From Porites lobata (lineage: Eukaryota > Cnidaria > Anthozoa > Scleractinia > Poritidae), in the NCBI GenBank assembly GCA_942486035.1, contig CALNXK010000308.1, forward strand, positions 177,501-241,500: a stretch of DNA of 64,000 bases, written 5' to 3'. Under the pieces are notes generated by a model, which was not told the DNA's origin, ran no database searches, and saw nothing but the letters and a program-made list of their open reading frames with translations. This document shows, piece by piece, positions 47,977 through 60,532 of this stretch (its first letter is position 1; each line of letters begins with the position of its first letter). The position numbers and the translations under genes are program-made.

Positions 47977-49230
47977 TAGCGGAGCTCGACACGCGCGGAG
48001 CCCCAAAGCTAAGAAAATTTGGTAATCTATCCATCGGAGAAAATTTGGTTATGACGTTAGCGTACGAGCGAAAGCTGACCGTAGAGACTCTGGGGAAGGG
48101 GGATGGGAGTCGGGAGTCAGCCCGTCGAGGAAGGAGTACGTTGTAGCTGAGGTAAAATTTTGCGTTTCAAGAACCCCGTTCGTTTCGGCGGTAAATCACA
48201 TGGCCACCCGTACTTTTTGAAAGAAAGAAAAAAAAAAGCACGAGTTTTTCTTTCAACTAGATTTTAATGTCTATCAACTTGGATAACGGAGACCAATTTC
48301 GTTGGAAGAAAAACATGAAAATAATATATAGTGGCGGTGAGAAAATGTGAAATTCTAGGTGCTATCAAGGTGAAAATGAGCGGCAGTGAAAAAACATAGT
48401 GAACAGGAACACAAACATTTCCTCCATAAAACGTGCAAAAAGGAAGTAAAAAGAAGTTTCACGTTTTAAGGTGATGTTACACGGGACGATTCGCAACGAC
48501 GATTTTTTGCGCAACACGGCGTTGCAATGTTGGAACAGTGTTGTAACTATTGGAAACAATGTCGCAACAGTGTTGCAACGCTGTTGCGCTAAAAGTCGTC
48601 GTAGCGAATCGTCTTGTGTAATAGGTGGTTTTCAAGTTTACGTCATCGCCACCATGCTCGTGAACGGTAAACAAAAGATCACTCATTAGCTTGTTTTGTT
48701 TATCCACCAGCATTTGCTCATTTCACCATTGTTATTTGTGTCTCCCGAGATTGCATGGAAACCAGCTATATCACCTTTAGTCGTGCAAAACAGCGGCAAG
48801 GAAGATCAAGGAATGTACAAAAAAGTGTGTGGCAAAGTTGTTTTTTTTTACTAATTAGAAAAAAAGTGTGCTGCATGTGCAAAGTTGTTGTTTTGCTAAT
48901 TAGATCTATTGTTGTTGTTTTTTACCGTTCTCGTTGAGCGCTTACCATTTGTACGGAAATTTCGGTGAAAAATTTCCTTCAAATGGTACTGGTATTATTT
49001 TTTGGCACCGAAAGCAGGAACAGGATTGAGTTGTACCGTTTACAAAATACCGGCAAACTTTTCACTTTCTCTCGACATGAAGCCTGGCACTGGTAATCCA
49101 AACAAATGGAACAGAAACTTTCGCTCGTTTCGGTAAGAACGGGAAAAAGGTAATACCTCCAAAAAGTATTAAATATTTTTATTAAATATATCAAATATTA
49201 AAGTGAGCTCGCTGTTAGCTCTGGCTAAAT
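47977..49230. mobile_element. Short member of the AGCGGAGCTC-ended repeat family
   Basis: Left end TTAATAGCGGAGCTCGACAC and following GAAAATTTGGTTATGACG match the left end of copy 2 near 19540-19630. The right end near 49205 (GAGCTCGCTGTTAGCTCTGG then CTAAATCTC) matches the copy-2 right end near 29073-29105. Only about 1.25 kb long, so it is internally deleted or a different subfamily. It contains the MITE at 48476-48622. Confidence 0.6.
48476..48622. mobile_element. 147-bp MITE, TTACACGGGACGATTCG ends
   Basis: GTTACACGGGACGATTCGCA at the left faces GCGAATCGTCTTGTGTAAT at the right. The interior is rich in GTTGCAA/CAACAGTGTTGC. It is nested in the repeat at 47977-49230. Confidence 0.8.
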
Positions 49231-52200
49231 CTCTTTATTAACCTTGAACCTTGAGTTGTGTCTTATCTCTCGTCAATAGCGTAACGTTACTATTTTAGTC
49301 AAGAAACGAAATCAAAATTACTTCTTTTTATCCAACCGCCCGAAAGCAGCTCTTGAATTTTCCTCTGCCGAACGCCCTAAGAAGACTTTTTGAGCGGACT
49401 GTTATCTATCATTTTTCATAATTTTTTCCTTAATATTTCTTATTTCCCTTGGTGAAATGTCTTTAAACTTTGCCACTTTATATTAACAATGTTGCTTAAC
49501 ATTTTAAAGTGGAAAAACATGGGGTCGGTTTTGCCAATATTTTGAAATTTGTAATTTGTCTTAATAGAGGAATCTAGCTCTTACAGCTCATTTTAACAAA
49601 AAAAGGACAGCACAATGGTATTGCAACTGTTAAAAAATGAGGCGATTTTTAAAAAAAAATTACCAAAGGAAACGCGAGAAATTCACGATTAAGTAACTGC
49701 GTTGAAGTCACAAAAAATATAAAAAACACGCGTGGTTCGGAGTCAGTATGAGCAACATACGCGCGCGAGCCATAACGCCCGCGTGCTCATAATGCACATA
49801 GCAACTGAAAACATGTGGTTTCTTCGAAAAGTACGAAAGGCATTGTTAAAGCCGTTTATTAGTATTATTACGGTGATATCTCGCCAGTTGAAAAAGGAGA
49901 GATAGCGGATTCAATTTTATACCTAGCACGGGATGTTTTCTTCTAAGTACTTGACTATTGTGGCTAAAATTGCGAGCCGTAGTGGTCACTCGTGCGGACT
50001 GACGGTCGTCGGAGATGAAGACGGTGGTTGTGCAAGGATCGCAATAAGCCCTTCATTTCCTCATCTGCTGTACACTGTTTGCAGATCTTCAAATGTCAGC
50101 CCAAAGGCTTTCGGATATTTTTTCAACCTTGTTCTTCTTTAGGGATAATTTCGACGGCGAAGTTTTTCTTTAAAAGTCTGCTGTAAAAGATGGCGCCGAT
50201 CTGTAAATCATACATCATGTCCTCAGCTGCACGTACAAGACCGTAGTTCTCGGCGGACAACTATTGCTTTCGTCAAGGGTCAATCTGTGACTCAAAAATT
50301 ATTTCTCGTTGTGCAAAAACATTTTCTAGTGTATCTTGCATGTGTGTTGAACGACATTTTGAAACAAGAAAAAGTACAAGGATGTTGGTTCGTCGATGAA
50401 AAGGCCTTAGATTAGGCTACAAGTTTATAAGTGGGAAATCTTTTTTCCGATAAGTTTTTTGAACAATGTGATAGAGTCGGAAAAACAAAAAAAAAGAAAT
50501 TTACACTGCCTGTAATCTTGCCTTAAGGCCATTCTAGTTCTAGACTTTCTTAAATCAAATCAAATGTAAGAGAAATAAAGTGACCGAGGAGCTCCGCCAG
50601 TGAAGACAATCTTCAGTGTTTGTTCGGGACTTCGCTCGATCTTTCAGACCTTTCCACTGACCGTGAACCAAAGGTTAGAAACAGCAACATTGCTTTCTTC
50701 AGGGTTAGTGTACTTACTTCTTTGTTTTCTCAGTAAAGTTTCCATTCAGCATTTACTTCGACTATTTTACGTTTGTCTACTTTTGAAGCGAAAGAATTGA
50801 TGACTTTGGAAAATTTCTGCTTTGTTTTTACGTACAATCAGTAGTAATCGGCTCCTGGTATAATTTACTCTTATGGAAGATCGGTAGTGACTTGTAACCG
50901 GTGTTGTCTCCTCTCATAAATTTTTAACCTACACTAACCAATCTTTTTGCAAAATGAGCTTCAACAGAAAGTTAATTAAGTTTTTCTGGGAGAATATTCC
51001 GAAACTGTGGGGCCATGGTTGTTTTATTTCTGCGTGGACGTCGCGCGGATTTTAAAGCTCGCGTCATACTAGCGCTCAGGTTGCGCCCGGCCAATTTACT
51101 CTAGGGGGCCACCTTAAGGCTCATTATGCAGAAGGCACTTACCTACTCTTAAAACGGCCGCCAAAAAACCCACACCGATAGCAAGACACTCGTCGGTGTT
51201 GCCTGGAAACTGACAAAATGCTCCGTAACGTCACACACTAGATAACGTCAGGGCGGACACCATTGGGCTATATACAAGTATAGATGGGCAGGCTGACTTT
51301 GCAGGTCGTTAACACCACGCACGTGACGAGATTATAAACCTCTCGAGGCGAGGCGCCTTCGGCGCCTCGCTTCGCTCGGAAACACTTTTACAAGTGTAGC
51401 TATTTTTTTAGTGTCCGAAAACGATAGCCTCACTTGTACAGTACAGCTAGTACCATTGTAAGAGTTTTATTAAATTGACCTCTGGTCTAGTAATCGGTCG
51501 GTATGTGTCGGTTTTCTGTAAATTGCTGTTCGTAGTCTGTTGTTGTCGCGGGTGACCAAGGAGTCTAGAAATGGGTTTTTACCATTTTTTTCGATCTCTT
51601 TGGTAAACTATATGCTCGCGCTCTTTCTGTTAAGGTGTTCGTGAAAATTGTCGCTTTCGTCTTTGAGTACAGGGGTAAAAGTGTACACGTGGAACACATC
51701 TAATGCCGGTCATAGGCTTTATTGATGTTATTATATTATATTCACAGAAAAAAGAAACCAGCTCACATATACCACTGTTGTGTTGTATCTAACCTTTGCT
51801 TACATATTTCCATCTTTAAAACTGGTAAAAAGCAAAATCTTTTTGCATGTGAAAAAGCCTTCTCTGGTAAACATGTTTGTGGCAGATCATAGGAAGCTCT
51901 GTATTGGTATCCCACCTTTGGTAAAAGGACCGAAAGGACGTTCATGTCCTCTTGCTGTATGTGGAAAAACCAAACGATCAAAAAACACAGGACTAAAACA
52001 CAGTTTAAATCCAGTTTTACCCAATACCACAAAATCCTTGTTATCGATTCCTGACGGGAAGGTGACTGTCCCTTTGATCATCTGGAATGTGCTCCAGATC
52101 TTTCGACTTTATTTGCTTCTTTTCAAAAATAGACGAGCCGCTTTTTTATATTTTGGTCTCGGGTTTTGAGGTAGCCATGGGACGTAAACTTGACTGGTAA

Positions 52201-53297
52201 ACTTGTATTTTTCTCTTTAAAAACTGAACTGCGCTTCCTTGCCAAACATGATTGCCTGAGATTTGCACGTCATTTAACTACAAGCATAAAAATTATTAAA
52301 TTATTAAATTGTATACAACACTACAAGAATAAATTATGCAGTTCTTCTTATATAAATGACGTTACTTGACCGAACCATTCTTTTTTTGTTTTGTTTCTAG
52401 TATCAGACTGAAAAACTGCAAAGCTAAAATGTAAGAGCAAAATAGCTCAAGTCAAACCAAGTTTACTGTGGTCTACTGTGGCACTGGTGGCGGAGGCTAA
52501 AAGGTATTCACTAGGGTGGATCTGCTTTGCATTATTTTTGCTTCGTTTTGCTCTGAGACCCGAGGATCTCACGAGCCAGCAAAATGAGACCGAAAAGATG
52601 AACAAATTCAAACAGTACCACAATATCGTTGGTTTTCCTAGACCAATGCAAAACTTGATAAATGTTTCCATAAAATAATAAACTGTATCTCATACTAGCT
52701 TAGCACTTGAATTTTTGCAATGAGATATGGATTATTACAGATTAAAAGTGTTGTTTATACTTAATGTGCTGTAAGGGTATTTAACATGTAATACAAGTCC
52801 AGTGATGTTCTTATCTTACATTAGTTAGTTAAACGAGGTTACATGCTAATAATGCTAGGCGATCATGTCTGCCTCTAGAAAAAATTCTATCAGAAAGAAC
52901 TTAACGACTTTGTTGCAGGTATAATTATGTTAAAATTTGTCAAGCATATGTTTTCTTTCCCTGTGCAAATCTTTCCCAGGAAGTAATACTGAATTATTTA
53001 GTGGGAAAAAGCACAAGAGTAGTAGCATTTGCTTCGCCCGTCTTATGAACTAAACTGTGTTTAAGGGCAAACACGATTGTTTGGAAGTTCTTCGTTATTA
53101 AAAACGTCCACAATCATAAATTTAACTACAGCACTCAAGGCTACAATCCTACAACGGGTGTTGATTAGTATGTATAATGAAACAACTGATAGTTTCTGAT
53201 TATAAATACGTCTTTTGACGTATTTCAGTATTTCCTTTCTCTTCCTCCGAGTGTTCGTTTCTGTTTTACGTTTTGAAAAGGCAAAGAAATAAGTAAT
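49231..53297. other. Intergenic region, no supported gene
   Basis: AT-rich with many short frames lacking recognisable domains. Visible structures are a GAGGCGCCTTCGGCGCCTC hairpin near 51352-51370 and a GGAGCTCCGCC string near 50588 that may be another decayed end of the AGCGGAGCTC family. Overlapping frames on both strands at 51763-52169 were not assignable. Confidence 0.4.
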
Positions 53298-53440
53298 GGT
53301 AACAGAACTTCTTGTCGACCAATTCGGTCTGTAATCATACGAGTGATTAACAAAATCGGACGCCCGCGTAGCGGGAGTCCGGCTTGTTTAATCACGAGTA
53401 TGATTATAGACCGAATTGGTCGACAAGAAGTTCTGTTACC
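53298..53440. mobile_element. 143-bp near-perfect hairpin element
   Basis: GGTAACAGAACTTCTTGTCG at the left is matched exactly by CGACAAGAAGTTCTGTTACC at the right, and the arms stay paired almost to the centre (CGCCCGCGTAGCGGGAGTCC). This is a foldback MITE with essentially no unpaired interior. Confidence 0.85.
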
Positions 53441-53787
53441 AATTAATCATAACTTTAACAAACTTTGTGATATAATAGGCTATTTTTTAAATCAAAACAC
53501 GAGAAATTCGAAGTTTTGTTTTGCTAGCAGTGAAAAAAAAAAGGCCATTTAAGGGTGCGCGTGATGGCGCGTTTTTTACGCGTACTGTCCTAATAAACTG
53601 TCCAATTAAGGCTGAAATCAGGGCAGTTGATAGCCAATCAGATTTGAAAATTTTGTTATAGTTATGATAGGAATAAAAATAGAATAGCGGTTGGATCGAT
53701 ATCTACTCTATCTGAGAGATTCCAGAAAATTATGATGAAATATCACGCTTAGTTTGAGACCGACAGCAATTATTGTCATTGCGACAG

Positions 53788-54228
53788 TAGGGCCATTTAT
53801 ACGACGAAAAATAAGACGCGTCTTACATAGGACGCGTCTTAAATAAGACGCGAACTTTCCGTATAAACGGCACATTTCGTCTAAAATAAGACGCGGCTTA
53901 GCTAAGACGCGTCTTATTTTAGAACAGCCCTTAACACCTGTTCTTAGATAAGACGCGTCTTAGCTAAGACGAGAAAAACTTCGTATAAATGACCTTCGCG
54001 TCTTACATAAGACGCGAACGCATACTACGCATGCGTCAAGTTTTGGCGCGCCACGTTGGATTGCCTTTGCTACGGGCAACATTCACATGAAAACGAGTCC
54101 AGAACAGAAATAAGACGTGAACCATTTAAACGAGCTGTTCTCGTCTTAGATAAGACATGCTAGTATAAATGGTACAGTTCGCGTCTTATTTAAGACCTGT
54201 CTTATTTTTCCTCGTATAAATGGCCCTA
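53788..54228. mobile_element. 441-bp TA-flanked MITE built of AAGACGCG motifs
   Basis: TAGGGCCATTTATACGACG at the left faces CGTATAAATGGCCCTA at the right. The interior carries many copies of TAAGACGCG and the full palindrome TAAGACGCGTCTTA. TA borders suggest the Tc1/mariner-like or a similar superfamily. Confidence 0.82.
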
Positions 54229-55420
54229 GTGTACCGGCGAACCTAAAGTTATTGGTCCTCTCAAATTAATAAGACTAGTGTTTCAGGTGTTTCGAGTGCT
54301 GGGCACGTTCTATAGAACAAGACTACACGAGTCTGTAAGTCTCAAATCTTATGTATCTCAGTTACACTTATCCTGCCACTAAGCTTAAAACCACCTGATT
54401 TCTTTTCAACTGATCAAAAACTAATAGTACAGCCTAACCTGCATGTGCGACCACAAGAGAGGATAAAGCTCTGAGAATTAATCCCCCATATAGGCCCTAT
54501 ACTCATCGTAGTCCCTCAAAAGATACTTTTAGATCTTCTCTGCGATCTGTTGTTCCCAAGAGGGTTGAGTGATAACCAATCATATGTCCTTAATTTAACC
54601 AACGCTGACAGGTGGGCGAAGTCCCACGCAATACTTCGCAACGTTCGCGAATCAACTTGTTAAGTTGGCGGAAGACGTAATTTAGGTTAAAATACTTCAG
54701 TCATAGGAAAACGTTTGTGGACGAATGAAACTTCAAGGAAGTGAGTGTGGCAGGTGCTTTGAGACTTATAAAAGAAAAAGTACAATCGGCATAGACTGTA
54801 AAGCTTCAAATAATTTGTAACGAAAGAACTACAGTAACTGGACATCGTGCTCCAGTCTAAGGACTCACTTATATCAAGAAAAACAAAATGGATTTTATCA
54901 GTGCCTGAAGAATGTTCTTGGTGTAGCTTCGGTTTAGACAACAATTCGGATCTAAACATAATTTACCTTGAGAATTCAACATTCTGCAAACAGTAAGAGC
55001 GTCCAGCGTCTAGCGTTAGAACATAGCCGGAACTTATCATCACCTTTACGGACCAAAAGTTACACCCGGCGCATGCGGCTATTCAGTTACATGTACTATG
55101 GAGAAACCACAGAAACTAAACTCTCTACTAAAAGATTATTTGGCTGCAAGAACAAGCTTAAGACTTTAAAGAGGTCAAAGAAAATTAGTGCTTAACAACT
55201 GCATCTAAGATCAAATTAATCAAGTGTAAACCGCACCGCAAACCACAAAGTAATTGCTAAATGCCTCACGACCTCTCAATGTGGAGGGTGTAATTTGCCT
55301 TTTGCAGATTAGGTTTGCAGTATAGAATTTGAAAAAACAGTTAAATGTCCTGAATGGTTACAGATCTTCCCGATCCCCTAAAACAGAACATTCTGCTGGT
55401 GATGAACTTGTAACAGGTCA
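54229..55420. other. Intergenic region, no supported gene
   Basis: Nothing recognised. Short frames such as 54968-55195 have no domain. Confidence 0.4.
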
Positions 55421-55425
55421 CACTA

Positions 55426-55553
55426 CTGCTTCTACCTGACTTAAGTGCAGCCTTTGACACTGTTAATTATAAAGTATTATTGAAACGACTACATACTCAA
55501 GTCGGCATACGAGGAAAGATTCTTGATTGGTTTAAGTCTTCCTTACGGAGACG
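55426..55553 (+). mobile_element. LINE reverse transcriptase scrap
   Basis: Encodes LLLPDLSAAFDTVNYKVLLK and then QVGIRGKILDWFKSSLR, the DLSAAFDTV block (RT domain A) of CR1/jockey-type LINEs. Frame is open for about 42 codons only. Confidence 0.8.
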
Positions 55554-57105
55554 CATCAGAGCGGCCAAATTGAGGTTTGCTCGGTAAAAAATTAAAATAC
55601 TCCTTTCGCTGCTTAACAGCTCATAACCTACGTGCTAAAGAGAGAAAAAAGGAACACCGTTTTTGTTTTGAAGCATACTCTAAGGCGGTCATGTTTCACA
55701 CTCCCGGGCTTATGGGTCGTGTTTAGCCTGTCAACACTTTATTTCAAACTTCATTTCCTTTGTGAATCTTCTGACAATTTTCTATTTGTCGATGCCAATA
55801 CCGATTGATATATGCTCAAATAATTAAAAAAAAATAAACTCTCAAAAACGATTCTCATTTCGCATTAAGAGAGGATAGACCCTCTTTATTCTCTCTTGTT
55901 TCGCATTCTTCGCAACTCCCGCACTCCCGACACGCTTTTGCACTTTCACTCAGCTCCTCCTCGAAGCTTCCACGCAACGCGCGAGGAAACATTATCCGCG
56001 GGACAACCGATACGTTCTAAAAATAACTTTAGAGGGATTACGATGGGTAGAGGGCCTATATGGGGGATTAATTCTCTGAGCTTTATTCCGTCGTGGCGAC
56101 TACTTATCCAAAACACCAACATTTTCCCATCCAAATCCTTTAAGTTGGATTCTTTCGTAAGCGACCGCAATCACGTTTTAGAATTAACCTTTTTAAGTGA
56201 CTGCTACCTGATACAATGGTCTTATCTTTGTACTCCCTGTATGCTCTACGTTACCAAGAATATGAGAAGAACTTTTAGAAAAAAAAACAAACTAAAAAAC
56301 ACATGGATTTACATATACTGTAACCTGAAATAATATGCAATAAATTCTGTCAAAAAAATTAGATATCCGAGCTTCTCAGTCCTCTTAAGAGAGGACTCTG
56401 CAGTTTGACTCTCATAACTGACCACATCCTATAAGCGACCACTTATTCTTCGCATTTTTGAGGGTCACTTACGGAAGGTTCGATTGTATAGGTTAAATTA
56501 AGGTTAATTAAAGCCCCTTATCATTGTCAATAAATTAATTCTATTAAGCATCTCGTACATTTAGCTATATGTGACTTTCCTTTATGCTATTTGCATTCGA
56601 AAACTAGGAAAAGTTGTAACCTAGAACCAATGTTACTGTTGGAAAGAGGAAACATCGCTACTCATAACATTCACCGGCTCAAAAGAGAGAATGATTTCAA
56701 ATTCTAATGCATCCTTCTATACCTTACTTTACCTAATGCTAATTAGGCATTTATACCTTATTTTACCTAATGCTAATGATAATTTCTTTTTATCCTTTTT
56801 CGAGGAGAAAGACGACTTAGTGGAAGGTCATCTTCGAGCCCTCAGACCGTTTAGATACTTAGGGTCGGTTATTTAAACGGAATCTAACTTAGGCCTCGGT
56901 TTAGCAAATATTTGGACCTCCAGACCTCTTCCATAGTGGGTCATTTTAACTGAGAAAGTAAGTGCTTTTCCAGTGTACACCTTATCCTTTCAGGAAACTT
57001 TTCACGATAAATAGTGTTAGGATAAAAGCGTTGGGCAAACTGAAAATGGCTGAGAACGCGGTTTTGTTAAACACTAGCTATACTCCGTTAAATAACTGGC
57101 CCTAA
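55554..57105. other. Intergenic region, no supported gene
   Basis: AT-rich. A direct repeat of ATACCTTACTTTACCTAATGC / ATACCTTATTTTACCTAATG lies near 56720-56775. Nothing coding was recognised. Confidence 0.4.
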
Positions 57106-60100
57106 TTAGACTGCGGTTTCATAAATTACCATTGGAGGCTCATGAACACTGACTTTAGGGAGTGTAAGAAGGCCCTGTTCAATCATACTTACCTCGTTTT
57201 CGGTTTCTTCTTCTTGTTCGCGTTCTGCATTGAGCTCCTCAAGAGCATAAGTTCCCCTTGGAAGCTCATGAACACTTACTTTAGCGAGTGTACGAACGCC
57301 CTTTTCAATCATACTTATCTCGTTTTCTGTTTCTTCTTCTTGTTCGCGTTCTGCATTGTGCTCTTCAAGAGCATAAGTTCCCCTTGGAAGCTCATGAACA
57401 CTTACTTTAGCGAGTGTACGAACGCCCTTTTCAATCATACTTATCTCGTTTTCTGTTTCTTCTTCTTGTTCGCGTTCTGCATTGTGCTCTTCAAGAGTAA
57501 TATCAACTGCCCCACTGTCCTTTAAAGTGCTAACAATCGATGGCATCTCCATTCTACCAGTTTGTAGCTGCTGACTCAGTAAGTTCCTCTCAGTTAATCC
57601 ACGTATTTCTCCTTGTAGTTGATTAAGGGGCAATAGCAAGGCCAGACAGCAGGATAATGAGCACTTTGGATTCTTGCGCCATTCTTTTACGTAGTGGTAA
57701 ATATACGCCATATACTGCACTGAAACAAATTACAAACTCTTTCACATTACAACGTGGCCTTTATAGCTTCAACAGAGGAAAGACATGAAGACCTGTTTTT
57801 GAACCTTTTTTTCTGTAAGAATACCGCTTTTTAGTAGTCTTGTAACAAGCCGAAACACCGGCCCAGCGCTCAAGACAGTAAGTGTAGCTTAAAGGCTTGG
57901 TAACCACCTTCCTGGTTATCTCAAGAAGCCAAACAGGGTTTATGTAAAGTCAGGTTATCTTTTTTTCACCACTTTAGAAAGGAGAAGGGAACTGGAGGAG
58001 AAATGTTTTCCGCAATTTTTTCTTGGCTCCAGTCAGCTATTGGCCAATTTTTTTTCTCTGTGTGGTAACAGTCCCAGAAGTCTTTGCGAAAGTTAACCTG
58101 TCCCAGTTTTCTTCTCGTCTCTAAAGCGATGAGTTCCATGTGTTTTATCCAGATTTTTTTTTCTTAAAGTGATTTGTGAAATGTTATCAAAAAATCAACG
58201 TGGGGTCAGATTTGACCCCACACCAATAGTAATAATTAGCGAAAATACGACTTAAAGAATCTTGGCGGGATAAAAATGACCGCAGGTGCTCGCTTGAGAG
58301 ATGACGGTTTCCCTTATATGTTGTCCCTTGATTTAAGCCCACCCTCCGCCTTCCAAGTCCTTTTTCCTCATACTTTCTTTGATTTTCTTTCGGGATATCT
58401 CATTTCTATCGCTCATACTTAATATAACTTCCACCATAAGACCTAAGTCAGTGTTTTCCGTACGTAAAAGTTCTTTCTCTTGGTGTATGATATTCTTCCC
58501 GTGAACGAAGAAAGAGTCCCATTCTATTTGTCGGTAATAATTTATTCTTGATTTTAAACATTAAAATAGCAATCTCCTGTAACTTCGTATTGAACAAGCT
58601 AGTTATCCCCCCCACTTGCCAGTAAATCGTAGAACGTAGAGGCCTGATCTAAGAAGACCGTTCCGTCCTCTTTGATTTGGTTTTGATTGAAAGTCAAAGA
58701 AATGAAAACAACTTTCATTATATCTTCTTACTCATTTAATAAACAAATAACTTTCTTGTTATGGTTCGCTGTACACTGACTCTTGATTAAGAATCGTGAG
58801 CACTCATTTAATTATGAAGTAATCTATGTATCTTTCATTGCAAGAACTTTCACCAAGCAAATCATTGTGCCCCAGTTAAGGTATGAGCCCGCCAGTAAAA
58901 TGTAAGAGGATTTGTGACAGACCAATAGAATGCATGATAGTGTTAACTTACCGACAAGGAGTCCAATAACCAAGCAGTTGGCAACAATGACCAAGCCATT
59001 GAACAACAGATTATCCACTATTGGGTCGAATGATGTGCCAAAACCCTCACTCGGAATTGTGCTCACGGCTCCTACTGCAAGGTTTACGAAGGTAACGGCA
59101 AGTGAAGACAGCATAAGCTTGTTTTCGAATGGATCATTTATTGGCCTTTTTAGGGCGAAATATATCCCATAGAATCCTGACGAAAGCAATGCTAGCCCAA
59201 TGTAACCTCTGCTCTCGCTATCCAAAAGGATCAATCCAGATGTCAAAATAACCTTTCGAAATGTCTCTACCAGTTCCCAATACCAACAACGAGAGGTGTA
59301 GCTTTCGTGTAAGAATCGCAATCCCGTTTCCATGGTGCCTCGGCCTTTAAAATCATTTGTGCCGTCTGTTGCTTCGTCCTCAGCTTCCCTCGCCGCTCTC
59401 TGTCGTTTCCAAATTGCTATGAAAGCGGCAGCAGGCAGAAAAATCACATACACAATGGAACAGTATCCCACGATGACTAATCGTTTGTACCTCTCTCCTT
59501 TGCAGTCAATGCGGTAGTCGGCCTTTAGGTACTCCACGCAGCTTTCATCGTTTTGGTCAACGCAGATTTTGTGGCAGGTAAGAGGCAAGACTTGAACAGT
59601 TTTTAGGCAAGTGTTCAGATAGGTCACGTAAAGAAAGAAAAACAGACTTCTCTTTACGACCGCTTTAACACGTTCTTTTTTCTTCATTTTTTGCTCTTCA
59701 TTCAACATATGTCGTGTCGATGTCCAGGAGGCAAGGGCAAGGCCAGTAAAGGCGATGATGACTGCTGCAATGTTCAACCCCATAGTTGCAAGCAAACTTC
59801 CCAATGCGTCGACTCCCAAGCCAGGAAGGATGCAGTGGGGGGGAGCTATCTGAAGGATGTTTATCTGCATTATCTGGGAAAACTCTCCAATAACATTAAG
59901 ACTTTCAGGCCATTTTATGTATGAAAACGCCTCCATGATACCAAACGTCACCTGATAAAAGGCAATAATAACTTTAATCCTTCCGAGGACCTCGTCAAGG
60001 AAAGATCGTCCAGCGTTCTTTTTGCACTTTTTCTTGCTTCTCCACACCACAAGTATAACCAGTAACATAACTAATGCCCCAATAATTGCACACTGTCCGA

Positions 60101-60532
60101 TCATCCATTTTTTTGTTGGGCACAGCTTACATTTCTTCAGTTGTTTATAATATCCATCACTACAAACTGAACATAATGGCCCTTTATAACCAGCCTCACA
60201 TGAAGAATCCAAACCTCCCTTACAAACATCTGCCATGGGACATCTGTGCGGTTGAGGAACAGTGTACGGGTATTCAATGCCGGAGTCTTTTCCGTTGTGT
60301 AATTCAGGAGTAAAGAAGAAATCCTTTACGCTTTTACTGAAGTTTCTGTACAGTCCTAAGTGTGTCTTATCTTTCCAGTGCCACCAAAAGCCAACTGAAA
60401 GATTCGCAAACTCATCCTGACATTTTAGTCCGACTGTTTCGCATGGTGTGCAAACCCCAAACAAATTCAATCGGTAGTGATTATATAAACATTTACAGGC
60501 GCGAAATCCTGCAAATGAAACTCTATCAGTAC
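57106..60532 (-). CDS. Beta-helix (pmp-like) receptor: cysteine module, membrane domain and tail (two 3' exons)
   Basis: Exon 60532-58952 starts after a TTTCACAG acceptor and ends at a GTAAGT donor. Exon 57106-57716 follows with matching phase and a TAA stop. The product has a cysteine-rich extracellular part (CTPCETVGLKC, CEAGYKGPLCSVCSDGYY), then about eight hydrophobic segments, beginning IGALVMLLVILVVW and including LGSLLATMGLNIAAVIIAF and LVIVGYCSIVYVIFLPAAAF. The eighth spans the exon junction. A cytoplasmic tail follows. This is the C-terminal half of coral membrane proteins whose N-terminal half is a pmp-like beta-helix. Signalling or transport function is unknown. The beta-helix exons must lie beyond 60532 and were not seen in this window. 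The frame is clean throughout, unlike the ectodomain paralogue at 8745-11589. Confidence 0.85.
57123..57500 (-). repeat. Three 42-codon tandem repeats in the receptor tail
   Basis: Units of 126 bp at 57375-57500, 57249-57374 and 57123-57248. Each encodes an acidic EREQEEETENE block, a SMIEKG step and a KVSVHE(L/P)P end. The two upper units are virtually identical in DNA; the lowest (C-terminal) unit differs at about 15 bases. The unit length keeps the frame. In the C-terminal unit an ATA-to-GTA change makes the perfect donor-like string GAGGTAAGT. Confidence 0.95.
57721..58951 (-). other. Intron of the receptor gene
   Basis: Bounded by GTAAGT after 58952 and TTTCAG before 57716 in the minus orientation. 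AT-rich, nothing else recognised inside. Confidence 0.75.

Noticed and set aside
51763..52169. Overlapping frames on both strands as a membrane protein gene
   Set aside because: Both strands are open over the same bases and neither has a recognised motif. I could not decide for either.
57142..57525. Plus-strand 127-codon frame with repeated FFFLFAFCI blocks, as a membrane protein
   Set aside because: It is the antisense of the 42-residue acidic repeats. The minus frame continues the receptor across a valid splice junction.
8745..60532. The two beta-helix receptor halves as exons of a single gene around APEX1
   Set aside because: Both are on the minus strand, where the membrane half would come before the ectodomain half. 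The order is wrong, so they are separate paralogues.
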